Of a stretch of 64,000 bases of DNA, positions 28,445 through 39,329 are shown piece after piece. The DNA lies in NCBI GenBank assembly GCA_002077045.2, contig KZ111140.1:1992106-2056105 (forward strand), given 5' to 3'. The DNA is from Rachicladosporium sp. CCFEE 5018. Its lineage: Eukaryota > Ascomycota > Dothideomycetes > Cladosporiales > Cladosporiaceae. The notes beneath the pieces were generated by a model that worked only from the letters and a program-made list of their open reading frames with translations, was not told the origin of the DNA and made no database searches. The position numbers and the translations under genes are program-made. The stretch's first letter is position 1, and each line of letters opens with the position of its first letter.

Positions 28445-31345
28445 ATGAGCAACGACGTAGCGATACCACGCGCGCCGCCGCTGCCAGCATCAAAGTCGTT
28501 CCAGCGAGCGAGGGACGCAGCTAACAGGATCTTTGGCTATGCTTCGCGCCCTCCGAGTCCGCAGGATGAACGCCCTATACAGCCATCACTAGAGGGACGA
28601 CGCCGATCTGGTCGTTTGGCCACTCTGGGTGCATCGCAGAATGCCACTGCCAGTCATAAGACTGGACTTGAGATCAAGACCCTGTCGATCAACGAAAGCG
28701 GTACTCACGCGCTTTTGGGCGGCAAAGACATCTTCAAGACCATCCGAGTCGAGAACGGTGTCTGTGTCGAGGAGATCAACCTGCGCGCCGCAATCCGGAG
28801 CAACCCGACCCAAGCTTCAGGCAAGCCGCGTCAGATCTACAATATCGACATCGCCGACGTAGCCTGGGCTAAGGGCGATACTGGAGAGTTCGTGGCTGCT
28901 GCAACTGAGAGCGGCAAGATCATCATATACGATCTTGGCCATGCGGGTCTACCTGCAGCGCAACTTCATGAACATTACAGACAGGTTCATCGCATTACTT
29001 GCAATCCCCACAAAGGCAGCCTACTCTTATCGGGCAGTCAAGATGGTACTGTACGACTTTGGGATGTGCGAGATGCCAAGCAGCCAGTCGGCGCCACGAA
29101 GACTCGCAGCAACGTGCAAAGCAAGAGTAAGTTCGCTGGCACGACTGATGGCGTACGAGATGTCAAGTGGTCCCCCACTGATGCCATGGACTTTGCATTT
29201 GCTACAGATAGTGGTTCGGTGCAAGTCTGGGATATGAGGTATTTCAATCGCCCGAAGGTCAAGATCATCGCCCACAGTTCAACGTGCATGTCAGTGGACT
29301 GGCACCCAGATGGTAAGCACCTCGCCAGTACAGGCCTAGATCACATGATCAAAGTATGGGACACAAGTGTGAAGTCTGGAAGAAAGGGGAACTGGGAGAT
29401 CAAGACCCCATATCCACTGTCAAACGCTCGATGGCGACCCGCCTGCGAAGTTGGATCGGTCAACGACGACGATAACACCATGAGACAATGCACTCAGCTG
29501 CTCGCCGCGTACGATCGTTCACACCCAGAGCTACATGTTTGGGATCTGCGAAGACCAACCTTGCCGTTTCGCGAGCTCGCACCATACTCGGAGGCTCCAA
29601 CTGATCTGCTATGGCACTCGCAAGACTTACTGTGGACTGTCGGCCGCGATGGTACCTTCGTCCAAAATGACATCCAGCACTCTTCAATCAAGGTGATGGA
29701 CCGATGTCCAGTCAACGCAAGTGCCATCTCGCCCACCGGTGAGATCGCATCGTTCAACATGCGCCGCAAAATCAGGCCGATTCTCCGGCACCGCAGAGCT
29801 TCCTCAAGCCATGCTCCAGACTCGACGCTACTCAGTCGAAGCTGGGCCGATGATAGCCTGGATGACTCGTTCTTGCGAGCTCATCCGGAAATCGTGAAAC
29901 AGCAGCAACGGCGACGACACAGTCGACAGTCGTCTGACGTTGGTGTTCCCATCTATCCTGCGCGCACGCGCGTGATCAGTTTGGACCAGGTGTTTAGTCA
30001 GCGCAGAGCTGTACGACCAGTGCAGACTGCGTGGCGTGGTCAATTGCCTCCGGCTTACTGCACTGATCCGCTTGTCTTCGAGTACATGGCGCAGCAGGCC
30101 TGTCTGACCTGGCAGCAAGGCTCGAACGAGAGTGAAAATTTGTCCAATGTCGATCATATGTTCCGCCACCATCGTACGGTAGCCCAAGACGTGGGAATGC
30201 ACAGACTGGCTACTCAGTGGGACGTTCTTGGCTTGGTAACCACGGAACACCTAGAGCGGCGTGCAAAGATGTCTGCTAAGACTTCGAAATGTCGTACTAC
30301 TGATGTGAATAGCACTACGCCCTATGTGGCGGGCAAGCTGGCTTGCCTGGCTGTAGCTCACCTCGGTGGACCCGCTGAAACCGCTCGTAACAGCGATCGC
30401 AATTCTACCAGATCCGCGGGAACGAATGTAGCTACAGACGGAAGCGAGGCTGGTGTGATCGCTGCGACGTCCGTGGCCAATGCCAAAGATTCCTCGATGC
30501 ATCACGGCACCACAGCGACTGCTTTTGGCAGTCCGGCGCCTCTCGTAGCATCGCATGCTCATGTTGAAGTGGAGTACGGGTCACCCTTCGAACTAGGCTC
30601 CATGCTTCGCGAACTACTCGTCACCTACACCCAGCACCTGCCCAACGCTCAGACTGCAGCTCACCTCGTTCTTGCCCTGTCGCCATGTGTCCCGACTACA
30701 CGCCCACTTGATCGTTCTGCCACAACGTCAGCAGTCGAAGTCTACACTTCAGCTTATCAACGCGCCGGTCTTGAGTCCGATGACATACCTTCACTGCTGG
30801 AGCAAAGCCTCTCCCACATCATCAATGCAGGTCTACAGCCCTTACAGCTCGAAGCAATACTCTCAACCTACCACGAGCAGCTCGTCGCACATCGATGTTT
30901 CGTGGAGGCCGCCGTGCTCAGATCTCTGTGCTACCCTGCATTTCCGGCAGTTTATGAGCAAAGTCTACGAGACAACGAAGTGGCACTCATGTGCGGTCAT
31001 TGTGGCAGTCCGCAGAATACCGCGCGCTGCGCGAGCTGTGGCTCAAGTCCCGCAGTGTGCCCCGTCTGTCAGTGCAGCGAGAGCCCGTTCCCTGAAGAGC
31101 GAGTGGGACCGATTTTGTGGTCCCAGTGCCTGCATTGCAATCACGGCGGGCATGCTGCTTGCTTGCGTGCGATACACCAGGGCGAAGGACTTTCTGGCTG
31201 TCCCACGATTGGGTGCCTGTGCGACTGCTCCGGGCTCGCGCAGCGGCCTGAAATGGCTCGCGCAGGATCGAGAAAGACAGACGAAGTGCTGAAAGATAGC
31301 ATGATTGCTATGGAGAGTAGTGCAGTAGCTGCCCTTAAGCGCTGA
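28445..31345 (+). CDS. RTC1: RTC1/WDR24-like SEACAT (GATOR2) subunit
   Basis: Subunit of the vacuole-associated SEA complex (SEACAT, GATOR2 equivalent), which counteracts SEACIT to activate TORC1. One exon, 966 residues. WD40 propeller at about residues 70-420: TGEFVAAATESGKIIIYDL, CNPHKGSLLLSGSQDGTVRL, DVRDVKWSPTD-type blade, DWHPDGKHLASTGLDHMIKV, HVWDLRRPTLPF. A helical middle follows. The C-terminal zinc region (about 847-930) has paired cysteines CGHCG, CASCG, CPVCQC and the RING-like QCLHCNHGGHAACLRAIHQG, ending CPTIGCLCDC. The order propeller, helical middle and C-terminal RING fits WDR24/Rtc1. The start is the first ATG, close to the conserved part. Confidence 0.92.
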   Translation: MSNDVAIPRAPPLPASKSFQRARDAANRIFGYASRPPSPQDERPIQPSLEGRRRSGRLATLGASQNATASHKTGLEIKTLSINESGTHALLGGKDIFKTIRVENGVCVEEINLRAAIRSNPTQASGKPRQIYNIDIADVAWAKGDTGEFVAAATESGKIIIYDLGHAGLPAAQLHEHYRQVHRITCNPHKGSLLLSGSQDGTVRLWDVRDAKQPVGATKTRSNVQSKSKFAGTTDGVRDVKWSPTDAMDFAFATDSGSVQVWDMRYFNRPKVKIIAHSSTCMSVDWHPDGKHLASTGLDHMIKVWDTSVKSGRKGNWEIKTPYPLSNARWRPACEVGSVNDDDNTMRQCTQLLAAYDRSHPELHVWDLRRPTLPFRELAPYSEAPTDLLWHSQDLLWTVGRDGTFVQNDIQHSSIKVMDRCPVNASAISPTGEIASFNMRRKIRPILRHRRASSSHAPDSTLLSRSWADDSLDDSFLRAHPEIVKQQQRRRHSRQSSDVGVPIYPARTRVISLDQVFSQRRAVRPVQTAWRGQLPPAYCTDPLVFEYMAQQACLTWQQGSNESENLSNVDHMFRHHRTVAQDVGMHRLATQWDVLGLVTTEHLERRAKMSAKTSKCRTTDVNSTTPYVAGKLACLAVAHLGGPAETARNSDRNSTRSAGTNVATDGSEAGVIAATSVANAKDSSMHHGTTATAFGSPAPLVASHAHVEVEYGSPFELGSMLRELLVTYTQHLPNAQTAAHLVLALSPCVPTTRPLDRSATTSAVEVYTSAYQRAGLESDDIPSLLEQSLSHIINAGLQPLQLEAILSTYHEQLVAHRCFVEAAVLRSLCYPAFPAVYEQSLRDNEVALMCGHCGSPQNTARCASCGSSPAVCPVCQCSESPFPEERVGPILWSQCLHCNHGGHAACLRAIHQGEGLSGCPTIGCLCDCSGLAQRPEMARAGSRKTDEVLKDSMIAMESSAVAALKR

Positions 31346-31521
31346 AGGTCTACCACGTTAGCTGACTGCTTAGCCAAGCTGCTCGGCGTACCTGCCGAAT
31401 CGAGCCGCCCCACCAGGTCTTACAGCCGCGGCTGTCTTGAACTAGTCGCCCCGCGACAGACCATTGCTGGCGATCATGCCGTGTACCAACTGCGAAATGG
31501 CTGCTACAAATCTAACCCAGC

Positions 31522-32536
31522 ATGGCGCCTCTGGAAGCGTTCACGCTTGATCGCGCCGCCTTGACCGATCCGAGGAATAGTGTTTCATTGGTAACAGGTG
31601 GCAGCGCTGGTATTGGGCTGCAGACAGCCCTTCTGCTCCACGATATCTCGCCAGACAACCGCATCATCATCCTCGATCGCCAACCTCCTCATCCTCAGCA
31701 AGCGCCCAAGTCTTTCATCAACTCACCACGAGTCTTCTACCAGTCATGTGACATCACTTCGTGGTCCTCGCAACGAGCTGCATTCGCAGCCGGCGCAGAG
31801 AAGTTCGGCCGCATTGACAACGTCTTCGTCAATGCTGGGATCGCAGAGCATGGCGAGCAATTCTTTGGTGAAGAGCTGGATGGAAGTGGGCAGCTGAAGG
31901 AGCCGGATAGGCGGACGTACGATGTGGATCTGTACGCTGCGAGCGATACCGTCAAGCTAGCGATATACTGGCTGAGGAAGAATGGGAAGGACGGGAAGGG
32001 TAAGAAGGGCGGCAGGATAGTCATGACGGCTAGCTTGGCGGGATATTTGGCAAGTGCTGGCGCACCAATGTATAGTGCTGCGAAGCATGGTACGTCTCTA
32101 CTTGAATACCTCTCGATGCTCCAAATCCGTAGTGTCTGTGCTTACTCTGCGTGACTTACCAGGCATCCTCGGCCTCCTCCGCTCGCTCAAGAACGACACC
32201 GCTACCCTCTCCATCGCCCTCTCCATTGTAGCCCCCGGCATAACACTCACAGACATCGTCTCCGGCCGTGACCCGGGCGAGACGCTCAACGCCTGGGCGA
32301 TCCGCATGCGGAAGCTCGGCGTGCCAATCAACGATCCTGGCGAGATCGCTACAGCGGTGGTATGGCTCATGAGCCTGGGAATGAAGGGTAATGGGAAGGG
32401 TTTGCTGGTGCAGGCTGGAAGGTGTGCGGATGTGGAAGAGGGACTTGCGAAGGGACGGAAGGAGTGGATGGGAGAGGAGATGTTGGGGTTGTTCAGGGGT
32501 GGGAGGAATGCGCCGTTGTTTCCTAACAAGCTGTGA
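31522..32536 (+). CDS. Short-chain dehydrogenase (15-hydroxyprostaglandin dehydrogenase-like branch)
   Basis: Exons 31522-32089 and 32163-32536 with a 73 bp intron (GTACGT...CCAG) give 313 residues. SDR features: VTGGSAGIGLQ, ILDRQ at the end of beta-2 (suggests NAD), VFVNAG, catalytic TASLAGYLASAGAPMYSAAK with Tyr-x3-Lys, then after the splice LSIVAPGITLTDIV. The intron splits the codon just after the catalytic Lys-His. Without the intron the frame stops early at 32154. Fungal members of this branch are mostly uncharacterised; substrate unknown. It lies 176 bp downstream of RTC1 on the same strand and converges on the next gene. Confidence 0.88.
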
Positions 32537-32773
32537 AAACTTCAAGATCGGCACTAGCAGCCTTCGCAACGGGATGCAGCGAGCCGTAAGGAACACGAAA
32601 CAGGATGTGACGCAGTCATGAATGCAAAGCTTAAGGACATTCGCATACACTAGCGATGGGTATAGCTGATCCAAAGCAGCCGCAAATGCAATCTCTTCCG
32701 TCCACCCCCAACGGCCCTTGATCACACCGGGCGTACAGCCAACATTCAGCGCCTTTCAAACCCACAACACACT

Positions 32774-35461
32774 TCACATTCCACCGAATCCTGTTGCTGC
32801 TCTGGCCGCAAAGCCGTTAATACCAATAGCACCACCAGTATGACAGCACACTCCACAACCCGTTGCCGCAGTCATCGCAGCACCCCACATCGCGCTCTCT
32901 TCTGCCTCACTCCACTCCCTCATCCGCCTCGGCATCTTCGGTGCCCCCTCAACCACATTCTCCTTCCCCGCCAGACTTCCACTCTCATATACCCTGCCCC
33001 CTCGCTTTCCATCGAAGTAACTCACAGGACTATTCGGGTCTCTCTCAGCATCAGGTCCGTGTCCGACGTACTCGATCTCGCGGCCGTCGCTACCGGTCCA
33101 CATGTAGGGTCTGCGAGGGTTCTGGGCGCGGATGCGCCAGCGGATGCTGTTTGTCGTGGAAGTTGAGGAGGGAAGGGTGGTGGAGTTCTGGAGGTTAGAG
33201 AAAGGTGATGAGGTGTCAGTCGAGTGTGGGGAGATGTAGGCCGGCGGAGAGATGTTGATAGTAGAGGGTGTCGGCATGATGGTGTCGGTGAAGACGTTCC
33301 AGATGCCTGGTTCGGTGGGCTGGAGAGGGGCTGTAGGGACCACGGTTGTTGGGAAGCTGGCGAAAGGAGCAGTCTGATTGGGTGGAGTGGTGTAATGGGC
33401 GGGCTGCGCTGTGCTTGGCTGAGCACAAGCTGAGGATGCCGACTTGGGTGAGAGCCAGCTCGGCTTGAACTCGTTTGCCGTCGCCCTGAGAGAGCTCTGG
33501 CTCTTATGAGCCACGACCCCAAGCTCTCGAACCACATCTGATCGCACAATAGGCCCAATGGCCAGGATGGCAGAGTCCGTGCTTGCTTCCTGAGAGTGGG
33601 GTGTATACATCCCAGCGGGCCTGGTGGTACGCTCTCCATAACGCACACCACGCAGGGCACTGGTATCGGCAAGACTTTCTTTCTCTACGCCTCGAGCCAG
33701 GACTTCGGCGATCTGTGCGGAGCTGCGTCCACGAAGACCAGACAGCTCGCTAGATCGTGGGTACTGCGGCTTTTCGAGTCCGGTGTAGGCGCGCGCACCC
33801 ATGCCGGAAGGACGAACAGGGTTGCCTCTACCGCCGAGCTCGCGAAGCGGCTGACGTGCGACTATGAAAGGATCGTTCGCAATCGCGGTGGATGCCATTG
33901 AGGAAGCTTGATTAATGCGAGGGAGATTCTGACTGAGTGCTCGTGCTGCTTGGAAGTCTCTCTTGATCGGATTGGCCGCATTGCTGGTCCTGGCGGCGAC
34001 GTCGGCAACAAGCTCATGTTGGAGTCTGAAGAGGTTGGCCTTGACGAGCTTTGGTACTACAGACCCGAGAAGGTGGTTTCTTGAGACGCGACGAGTCAGC
34101 ATCGTATTCTGCACAGCCGGCATCGGCGAGGGCAAGACGGCGAGTCCCTGGACGGCAGCTCTGGCTTCTGCAGTGTCCGGAAGGGAATATTGCTCCTCTA
34201 GTGCAGCGACGACTGTATTATCCAGCGACGAAACGGGCGTACGTGTAGGACGGTAGCGCGGCTTGAGTCCTTTCGGCGATGATGTGACCACCTCGCTATT
34301 GCTAAAGGACAGCGCGGTACTGGCGACTGAGCCAGAACGCATAGCGACGTTACTCCCAGGCACGTTCGTGTTGATCTTGAGCTTCGCAGTCTGCACTCGA
34401 GAGGGATTTGGCTTTGGCGCAGTGGACACGACAACGCCGATCTGACGGCGTTGAGTGGCTTTGGTCGGCGACATGTACGACAACGTCTTGTTCCGCTGCA
34501 CCTTCGTCCACTGGGGCGATGGCTTAGCCGCTGGGGACTGTGGGCCGCTAGCAGCTGTGATAGCTGGAGCGGCATCGGTGACAGCATTGTTCTGAGGACC
34601 GGCCAGCCACCCCTGCGGTAAGGGAGTACGCTTCTGTCTCTGCGAAGCTCTCTTCTCGGTCTCGAAGGTCGGTGCCTTTGCTTTGACAGATCCTGTGGCG
34701 GTTCCGGTCAAGCTAGTAAGATCAGCCGCAGAGTCCTTGCGAAGAGTTTCGTCCGCACGTCTGACTGTCGCTTGCGTCGGCTGTGCAAAGCGTGGACTCG
34801 ATGTACCAGGCTTAGCGGTGGGAGAAGCGCTGTTGGTCTCGGTCTTGGCCTTGGCGGAAGATGTGACCATGTGGGTCTTGACAGTTCCTTTGCCGACCTT
34901 GAGGACGACGCCTTTGGAGATAGAGGTAGCAGCAATGGCATACGAGCGTTTGCGTGTGGTCTTATGGATCGCCTGGGACAGAGAGGATTCGGTCACGGTG
35001 GGACCTCCAAGCGGCGGGAATCTTTTCGACATCGGTGATGGCGACTGCTTTGCCGGCTCCGGGATCTTCGTCGGTGGCACGGTCTTCTGGGTATGGATGT
35101 GAACAATATCGTCGGAGTGGTTGTCGGGGGTGATTGGCCCATTGTCCGTGCCGTAGACCTGGGTACTCTCGTTTGTTGTGTTTTCTGTGACAGCACCCGC
35201 TTCCGATGCGTTGTTTCTTGTTGGTGTACTATTGATAGCTCGCATGGACTGCACAGCGGCCTTCAGTTCGTCGATCTCGTCCTCGATGTTCGTGAGGCTG
35301 TCGGCAGAGCCTGAAAAGTTGTGAAGGACCCGATCATCTTGATTGATGCAGGATGCCGAGATATGCTCTAGCATCGCGTTGCTGCGCGCGCTGTCAGTAA
35401 GCAGGGATTCCAATTGGACAGGGTCAATAATCCTACCTGACAGGCAGCGTGGCAGTCTCAT
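32774..35461 (-). CDS. Large disordered protein of unknown function
   Basis: 895 residues from ATG 35461. I do not recognise a domain. The N-terminus has a short helical segment (TNIEDEIDELKAAVQSMRAI, about 57-76) that could form a coiled coil. Most of the rest is Ser/Thr/Pro/Ala-rich with scattered basic patches. The most ordered part is near the end (about 785-850): SIRWRIRAQNPRRPYMWTGS, DGREIEYVGHG, RGGRVYESGSLAGKENV, likely the conserved core. It finishes with a Gly/Ala/Cys-rich tail. The same frame is open upstream of the ATG, and a possible donor (GTAGGA at about 35436-35431) lies inside, so the 5' structure is uncertain. Composition suggests a nuclear or cytoskeletal scaffold, but no function can be claimed. 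Confidence 0.65.
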   Translation of the reverse strand: MRLPRCLSGRIIDPVQLESLLTDSARSNAMLEHISASCINQDDRVLHNFSGSADSLTNIEDEIDELKAAVQSMRAINSTPTRNNASEAGAVTENTTNESTQVYGTDNGPITPDNHSDDIVHIHTQKTVPPTKIPEPAKQSPSPMSKRFPPLGGPTVTESSLSQAIHKTTRKRSYAIAATSISKGVVLKVGKGTVKTHMVTSSAKAKTETNSASPTAKPGTSSPRFAQPTQATVRRADETLRKDSAADLTSLTGTATGSVKAKAPTFETEKRASQRQKRTPLPQGWLAGPQNNAVTDAAPAITAASGPQSPAAKPSPQWTKVQRNKTLSYMSPTKATQRRQIGVVVSTAPKPNPSRVQTAKLKINTNVPGSNVAMRSGSVASTALSFSNSEVVTSSPKGLKPRYRPTRTPVSSLDNTVVAALEEQYSLPDTAEARAAVQGLAVLPSPMPAVQNTMLTRRVSRNHLLGSVVPKLVKANLFRLQHELVADVAARTSNAANPIKRDFQAARALSQNLPRINQASSMASTAIANDPFIVARQPLRELGGRGNPVRPSGMGARAYTGLEKPQYPRSSELSGLRGRSSAQIAEVLARGVEKESLADTSALRGVRYGERTTRPAGMYTPHSQEASTDSAILAIGPIVRSDVVRELGVVAHKSQSSLRATANEFKPSWLSPKSASSACAQPSTAQPAHYTTPPNQTAPFASFPTTVVPTAPLQPTEPGIWNVFTDTIMPTPSTINISPPAYISPHSTDTSSPFSNLQNSTTLPSSTSTTNSIRWRIRAQNPRRPYMWTGSDGREIEYVGHGPDAERDPNSPVSYFDGKRGGRVYESGSLAGKENVVEGAPKMPRRMREWSEAEESAMWGAAMTAATGCGVCCHTGGAIGINGFAARAATGFGGM

Positions 35462-36524
35462 CGGTGCCGCGGATTCCAGAGGGGCGGCGTCGGAGTGTTG
35501 GCAAAGGTGCGGTGGATGCTCCGCCCAGCCATCCCGAGAGGATGCGGAACGGCATCGCCTTGCTGTTCAGTTCAAAGGACGACGACTGAGTGCGATGATC
35601 CAGAGTTTCGACTCGTGACCCTTGTTGACAACCACGATGAGCTTTCGACAGTCGATGATAGTGATGTCTATCGTTGCGTTGCGGTAGTGAACTATGAAGA
35701 TGATCAATGCGACCCACTCTAATACGCCGAAGAGGATGAACATGCTGTGGAATTGGTGTATGTGAGATGGACTGGAGATATGAGAGTAACAAAACATGGC
35801 GTAATAGTGCTAGAGAAGGGACGCCCATCTGGTCGAAGTCGCAGGTATGAACGATGCAGCACGAAGTGCTTACCTTCGGCAGACGATCATAGCTGCCATC
35901 ACTGCGCCTATAGGTACTGCATGCACTCTCACATGCAGCCATTCAGTCCACATGTTCGTGAAGCTGCAATGCTGTGAAAATAGCATGTGAAACCTCACAG
36001 GATTGTAGCGCCCGTATCTGTGCCCCAGCCCAGTAAGCTCAACAGCCGAAGACTAATCAGAAAACGCATATCGCTCTAGGCTGCTGTGGTCCAGCGCGGA
36101 TGCTGTGAAGCGCCCAGCGCCAGACCACGCCTTTCCTCCAGCTCTCATTGATGTCGCCTTACCTGCGGCAAAGGACGGAAAGAGGAGGCCGTATGTAGCC
36201 TTATATCACTCATCACACTTTTGGGATGGCTCCAAAACCCATACACTCATCCCAGGAATGGTACATTGATCTTAGCCGAGTCGAAATTGGAGTCTAACAT
36301 GGTGTTCTCGTTCTGACTAAGGCTGTGTAGTGGTAGCTATCGCTTCGATTGCCCCATGGCTCTCGCAGCGCTGTTGGCGCACGCATATTGGTGGCTCAGT
36401 GGTGTGCAGAGTTCAATTTCAAGTCATAGACATGCCTGCGCCCGAGTCAGCGTGCATTTCCATGATCCTTCGGGGTCTCAACTGACCTCCTCAAACCCCT
36501 GCATCATCCTCAATCCCAGTCCAT
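35462..36524. other. Gene-free stretch
   Basis: 1.06 kb. A minus-strand frame at 35797-35567 includes a hydrophobic run (MFILFGVLEWVALIIFIV) that could be a small membrane peptide or an upstream exon of the preceding gene, but no splice sites support it. Confidence 0.4.
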
Positions 36525-36844
36525 CTATCGGCTTGCACTCCACACGCCCTTCAAGAACCCCTCCTTCTGCGCCAACCGGTTCACACAATCATCGCTCTCG
36601 CCCATAGCCCTCACGAATCCGCAAAGCGCATAAGTCTGGTTCTCTCCGGTGTAGCGGCCGTTCTCATCGACTTTGCCGACGGAAAGTTGCACCGAGGCGT
36701 GGTCTTTGGAGGTGATGATGCGGTTGGTTGCGCTGCACTTGCGGGGGACGTAGCTGGGGATAATATGTTAGGAGGAATGGCAGGGGGAGTGGAGAGGTTT
36801 GGGGAGCGGTACAGGTCGACTAGCTCGCCGCGTTCGTTCTCCAT
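36525..36844 (-). CDS. RPS21: 40S ribosomal protein eS21, two exons
   Basis: Structural protein of the small ribosomal subunit, needed for 20S pre-rRNA maturation. Exon 1 is 36844-36813 (MENERGELVDL start); a 59 bp intron (36812-36754, GTACCG...CCAG with a CTAAC branch site) leads into 36753-36525. The product is 86 residues, against 87 in yeast. After the splice it reads DLYVPRKCSATNRIITSKDH, then ASVQLSVGKVDENGRYTGEN, QTYALCGFVRAMGESDDCVN and RLAQKEGFLKGVWSASR. No frameshift, all conserved blocks present. Read without splicing, exon 1 runs into a nonsense frame, so a single-exon reading misses the gene. Strong expression is expected. Confidence 0.95.
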
Positions 36845-37204
36845 GATTGCGGTGTGATTTGAGTGATTGGGTGAGTAGGTGTAAATGGCTGTGAGTGCGC
36901 TGTGGGAGTTAAGGCTTCTTGATCAGCGTCGTCGGCATGTGTGCTTCGAAAACCGTGGTGCGGGCGAAGAAGCGGAACTTGGCCGCATATTGACTCTTGG
37001 CATTTTGCAGGTCACGTGACTCGATTGTTGGAGAACACCCAATGACTGTACAGTCGCATTTCATGAGAGCAGAGCGGCACTGCGAGATCACAAACGGCTA
37101 GCAGATAGCTCATGTTTGACACAAATTTCGACTAGCTTTCAGTAGATGCGAATCACCCTATACAAACTCCATCGCCATGATCCAACTCACCTGCCATTAC
37201 ATGC

Positions 37205-38646
37205 TCACATCATCATCGCGGCCACCAAGAACCCCACCAACGCGATTGCACTCCCTGCCTTCACAGAAGTCGCATCGCTCGTCCCACCGTTGGTACCAGC
37301 ATTCTGTATACCCTGGCTGAAGCTCGTCGAGCCCCCTGCCGTACTGCCACCATTGCTCTGGCCTGCATTGCCAGCCGAAGGATTGCTCTCCGCATTGCCA
37401 GAAGTATCACCGGCTTGCGTAGAACCACTGTTACCTGCATTGCCACCGCCTGAGACACCAGGGATGGTCTCGGCAGTAGGCACAGCCGTGGGTGTGCTAG
37501 CCGTGGCAGATGTCTTAGCGGTGCCTGATGCGCTTGCTGAGGAGCAGCCAGTCGGGCAATATGATGGATTGTCGCCCGTGGCATAGAACGACGACAGAAT
37601 CGTGTTGTTGTTGCCAATTGCTATGGTGTCATTCGTGCCGAACGTGGTCTGGTAGTAGTATGCAGCATCGCCAAAGTCCTTGTTGAAGCCGCTCGGCGGG
37701 TCGTAGCACTCGACAGTCACGTCTGTGACTGACGCGTAGTAGTAGCCATTTGTCATATACTGGCTGTCCCAGTTCACCAAGCCGCCTGCCCACTCGATGG
37801 TGCCTTCGCCGTTGGACTGCAGACCAGCTGGCCACAACGACATCTGAATACGAGAGGGCGATTGCGGGAAGTGGTAAGAGCCGGTTGTGGCGTTCCAGGT
37901 CTCGCTCTTGAGCTGCGTGCGCATCTCGTTGCCATCAATCAGCCAGGTGATCGAGTCTGGTTTCCAGTCGATCGTGTAGGTGTGAGAGTTCTGGCGGGTG
38001 TTTGAGACGGTCAGATTCTTTGTGTTGGTGTCTGCAAATTGTTAGCCCTGGAGTCCCTTCAGATGGTACTTTGGCTAAACTCACAATCAGTAATGCCCTG
38101 AAAGTAGTAATTGCTCTGCGCTGTCGTCAAATCTGTGCCCACGAACTCGAAATCAATCTCATCCTTCACGTCGCTCATCATGATGAAAGCCGTCACCACA
38201 CCAGCACCCTGACTAGTCGTAATGGTCGCGCTGATCTTCCCGTACCACACATAATGCGTACTACTCAACAACGTCCCAACCGTACTCGGCGCCATAGTCA
38301 ACAGCACAGCCTGATCATTGTACACTGCCGGCGTCCCCGAGCTGACCCAGTTCCCCTTACTCGCATCTCCCAAGTACTGCGTATTTGGTATGATTCCATC
38401 CAGACTGTCCATCTTGAAGTCGGCGCTCTTGCATACCGGCGCCGCGACACATGATGCCAGGTCGAAGCTGTTCTGCGGGTCGCAGCCGCCCAGGCAGTAG
38501 GCGCCTACACCGCATTGGCCGTACTGACTGCAGCAAGGGGAGTCTGAGGGGCATTGGGTGCCTCCGCCACATTTGGGCGCGGCGGCGAGGGCAGTGACTG
38601 AGAAGGTTGCTGCGAGCGCGGCGGCGACGCTGAAGGTGTGCTTCAT
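37205..38646 (-). CDS. CRH-type GPI-anchored glycosyl hydrolase family 16 (chitin-glucan transglycosylase)
   Basis: Links chitin to beta-1,6- or beta-1,3-glucan in the cell wall (Crh1/Utr2 family). Exons 38646-38085 and 38031-37205 with a 53 bp intron (GTGAGT...GCAG) give 462 residues. MKHTFSVAAALAATFSVTALA is a signal peptide. Next is a Cys-rich chitin-binding-like module (CGGGTQCPSDSPCCSQYGQC, GVGAYCLGGC). The GH16 core has the catalytic DEIDFEFVG and, after the splice, HTYTIDWKPDSITWLIDGNE and WPAGLQSNGEGTIEWAGGLV. A Ser/Thr/Gly-rich stalk is followed by a hydrophobic tail (AIALVGFLVAAMMM), as for a GPI anchor. The upstream in-frame ATG at 38703 would bury the signal peptide, so 38646 is preferred. 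Confidence 0.93.
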
Positions 38647-39329
38647 CGTGCCGCTGTGTGTTTGTGAAGCTGCTGAGCGGCGAAGCTCGAGAGTGGCTTG
38701 CAATCTCTGTGAGGGACGGAGATGCGCGGCTCAAAGTTGAGTCTCCCCTTGAATCTGAGGGCGTTCGCAGAGGTCGAGACCGGGTAGAACTGGCTGTGAT
38801 TGGGGGAGTGATAGGTCGTGTGCAGTGTACGTTGACTGTCAAGCGAGCGTGTGTGGTGTGGTGGTCCAGCAGCGAATGTGAAGGTCTGATGTTAGTGCTG
38901 CAAGGCTGTGTTATTGAAGATGTGATGAAGTCTGGGGACAACGAGCAGGGGTGGCGAAGGGTCCTCTTCTGCGCTAAGGCGGGTACACGTAATGGGTACA
39001 TCTATTCATGGTGCATGCCCTCGTAACCATCAATGCACTGAAGATGCACGCTATATATGCTACTAGAGGGTGTATACACATACTCGAGAGGGTGTTCATG
39101 TTCGGCATGAGTTTATTCGAAGTGCAGGACCGATCGATGGCACGAAACAATCGGTGGGAGCGTACATCAAGTACCGTGTTGTTGTCATGTGCATACTTTG
39201 CTACAGCACCAGCATCTCCTTTTAAGTCTTCCACCTGAATAGCATCCTGCTCAGTCTCCTTTGCCATTCTCCATCTCTCGTACAACACCTTCCGTCCCCA
39301 CCCAGCAAGTACCTTTCCACAACCTGCAT
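38647..39329. other. Gene-free stretch
   Basis: 0.68 kb: promoter of the CRH gene on its left, and the 3' region of mannitol dehydrogenase on its right. Short frames only. Confidence 0.5.

Noticed and set aside
32090..32162. SDR at 31522 as a 210-residue single-exon protein
   Set aside because: Clear donor and acceptor sites restore the conserved C-terminal half; the unspliced reading stops inside the intron.
36909..37091. 60-codon minus frame upstream of eS21
   Set aside because: No domain; it lies in the eS21 promoter/leader and looks random.
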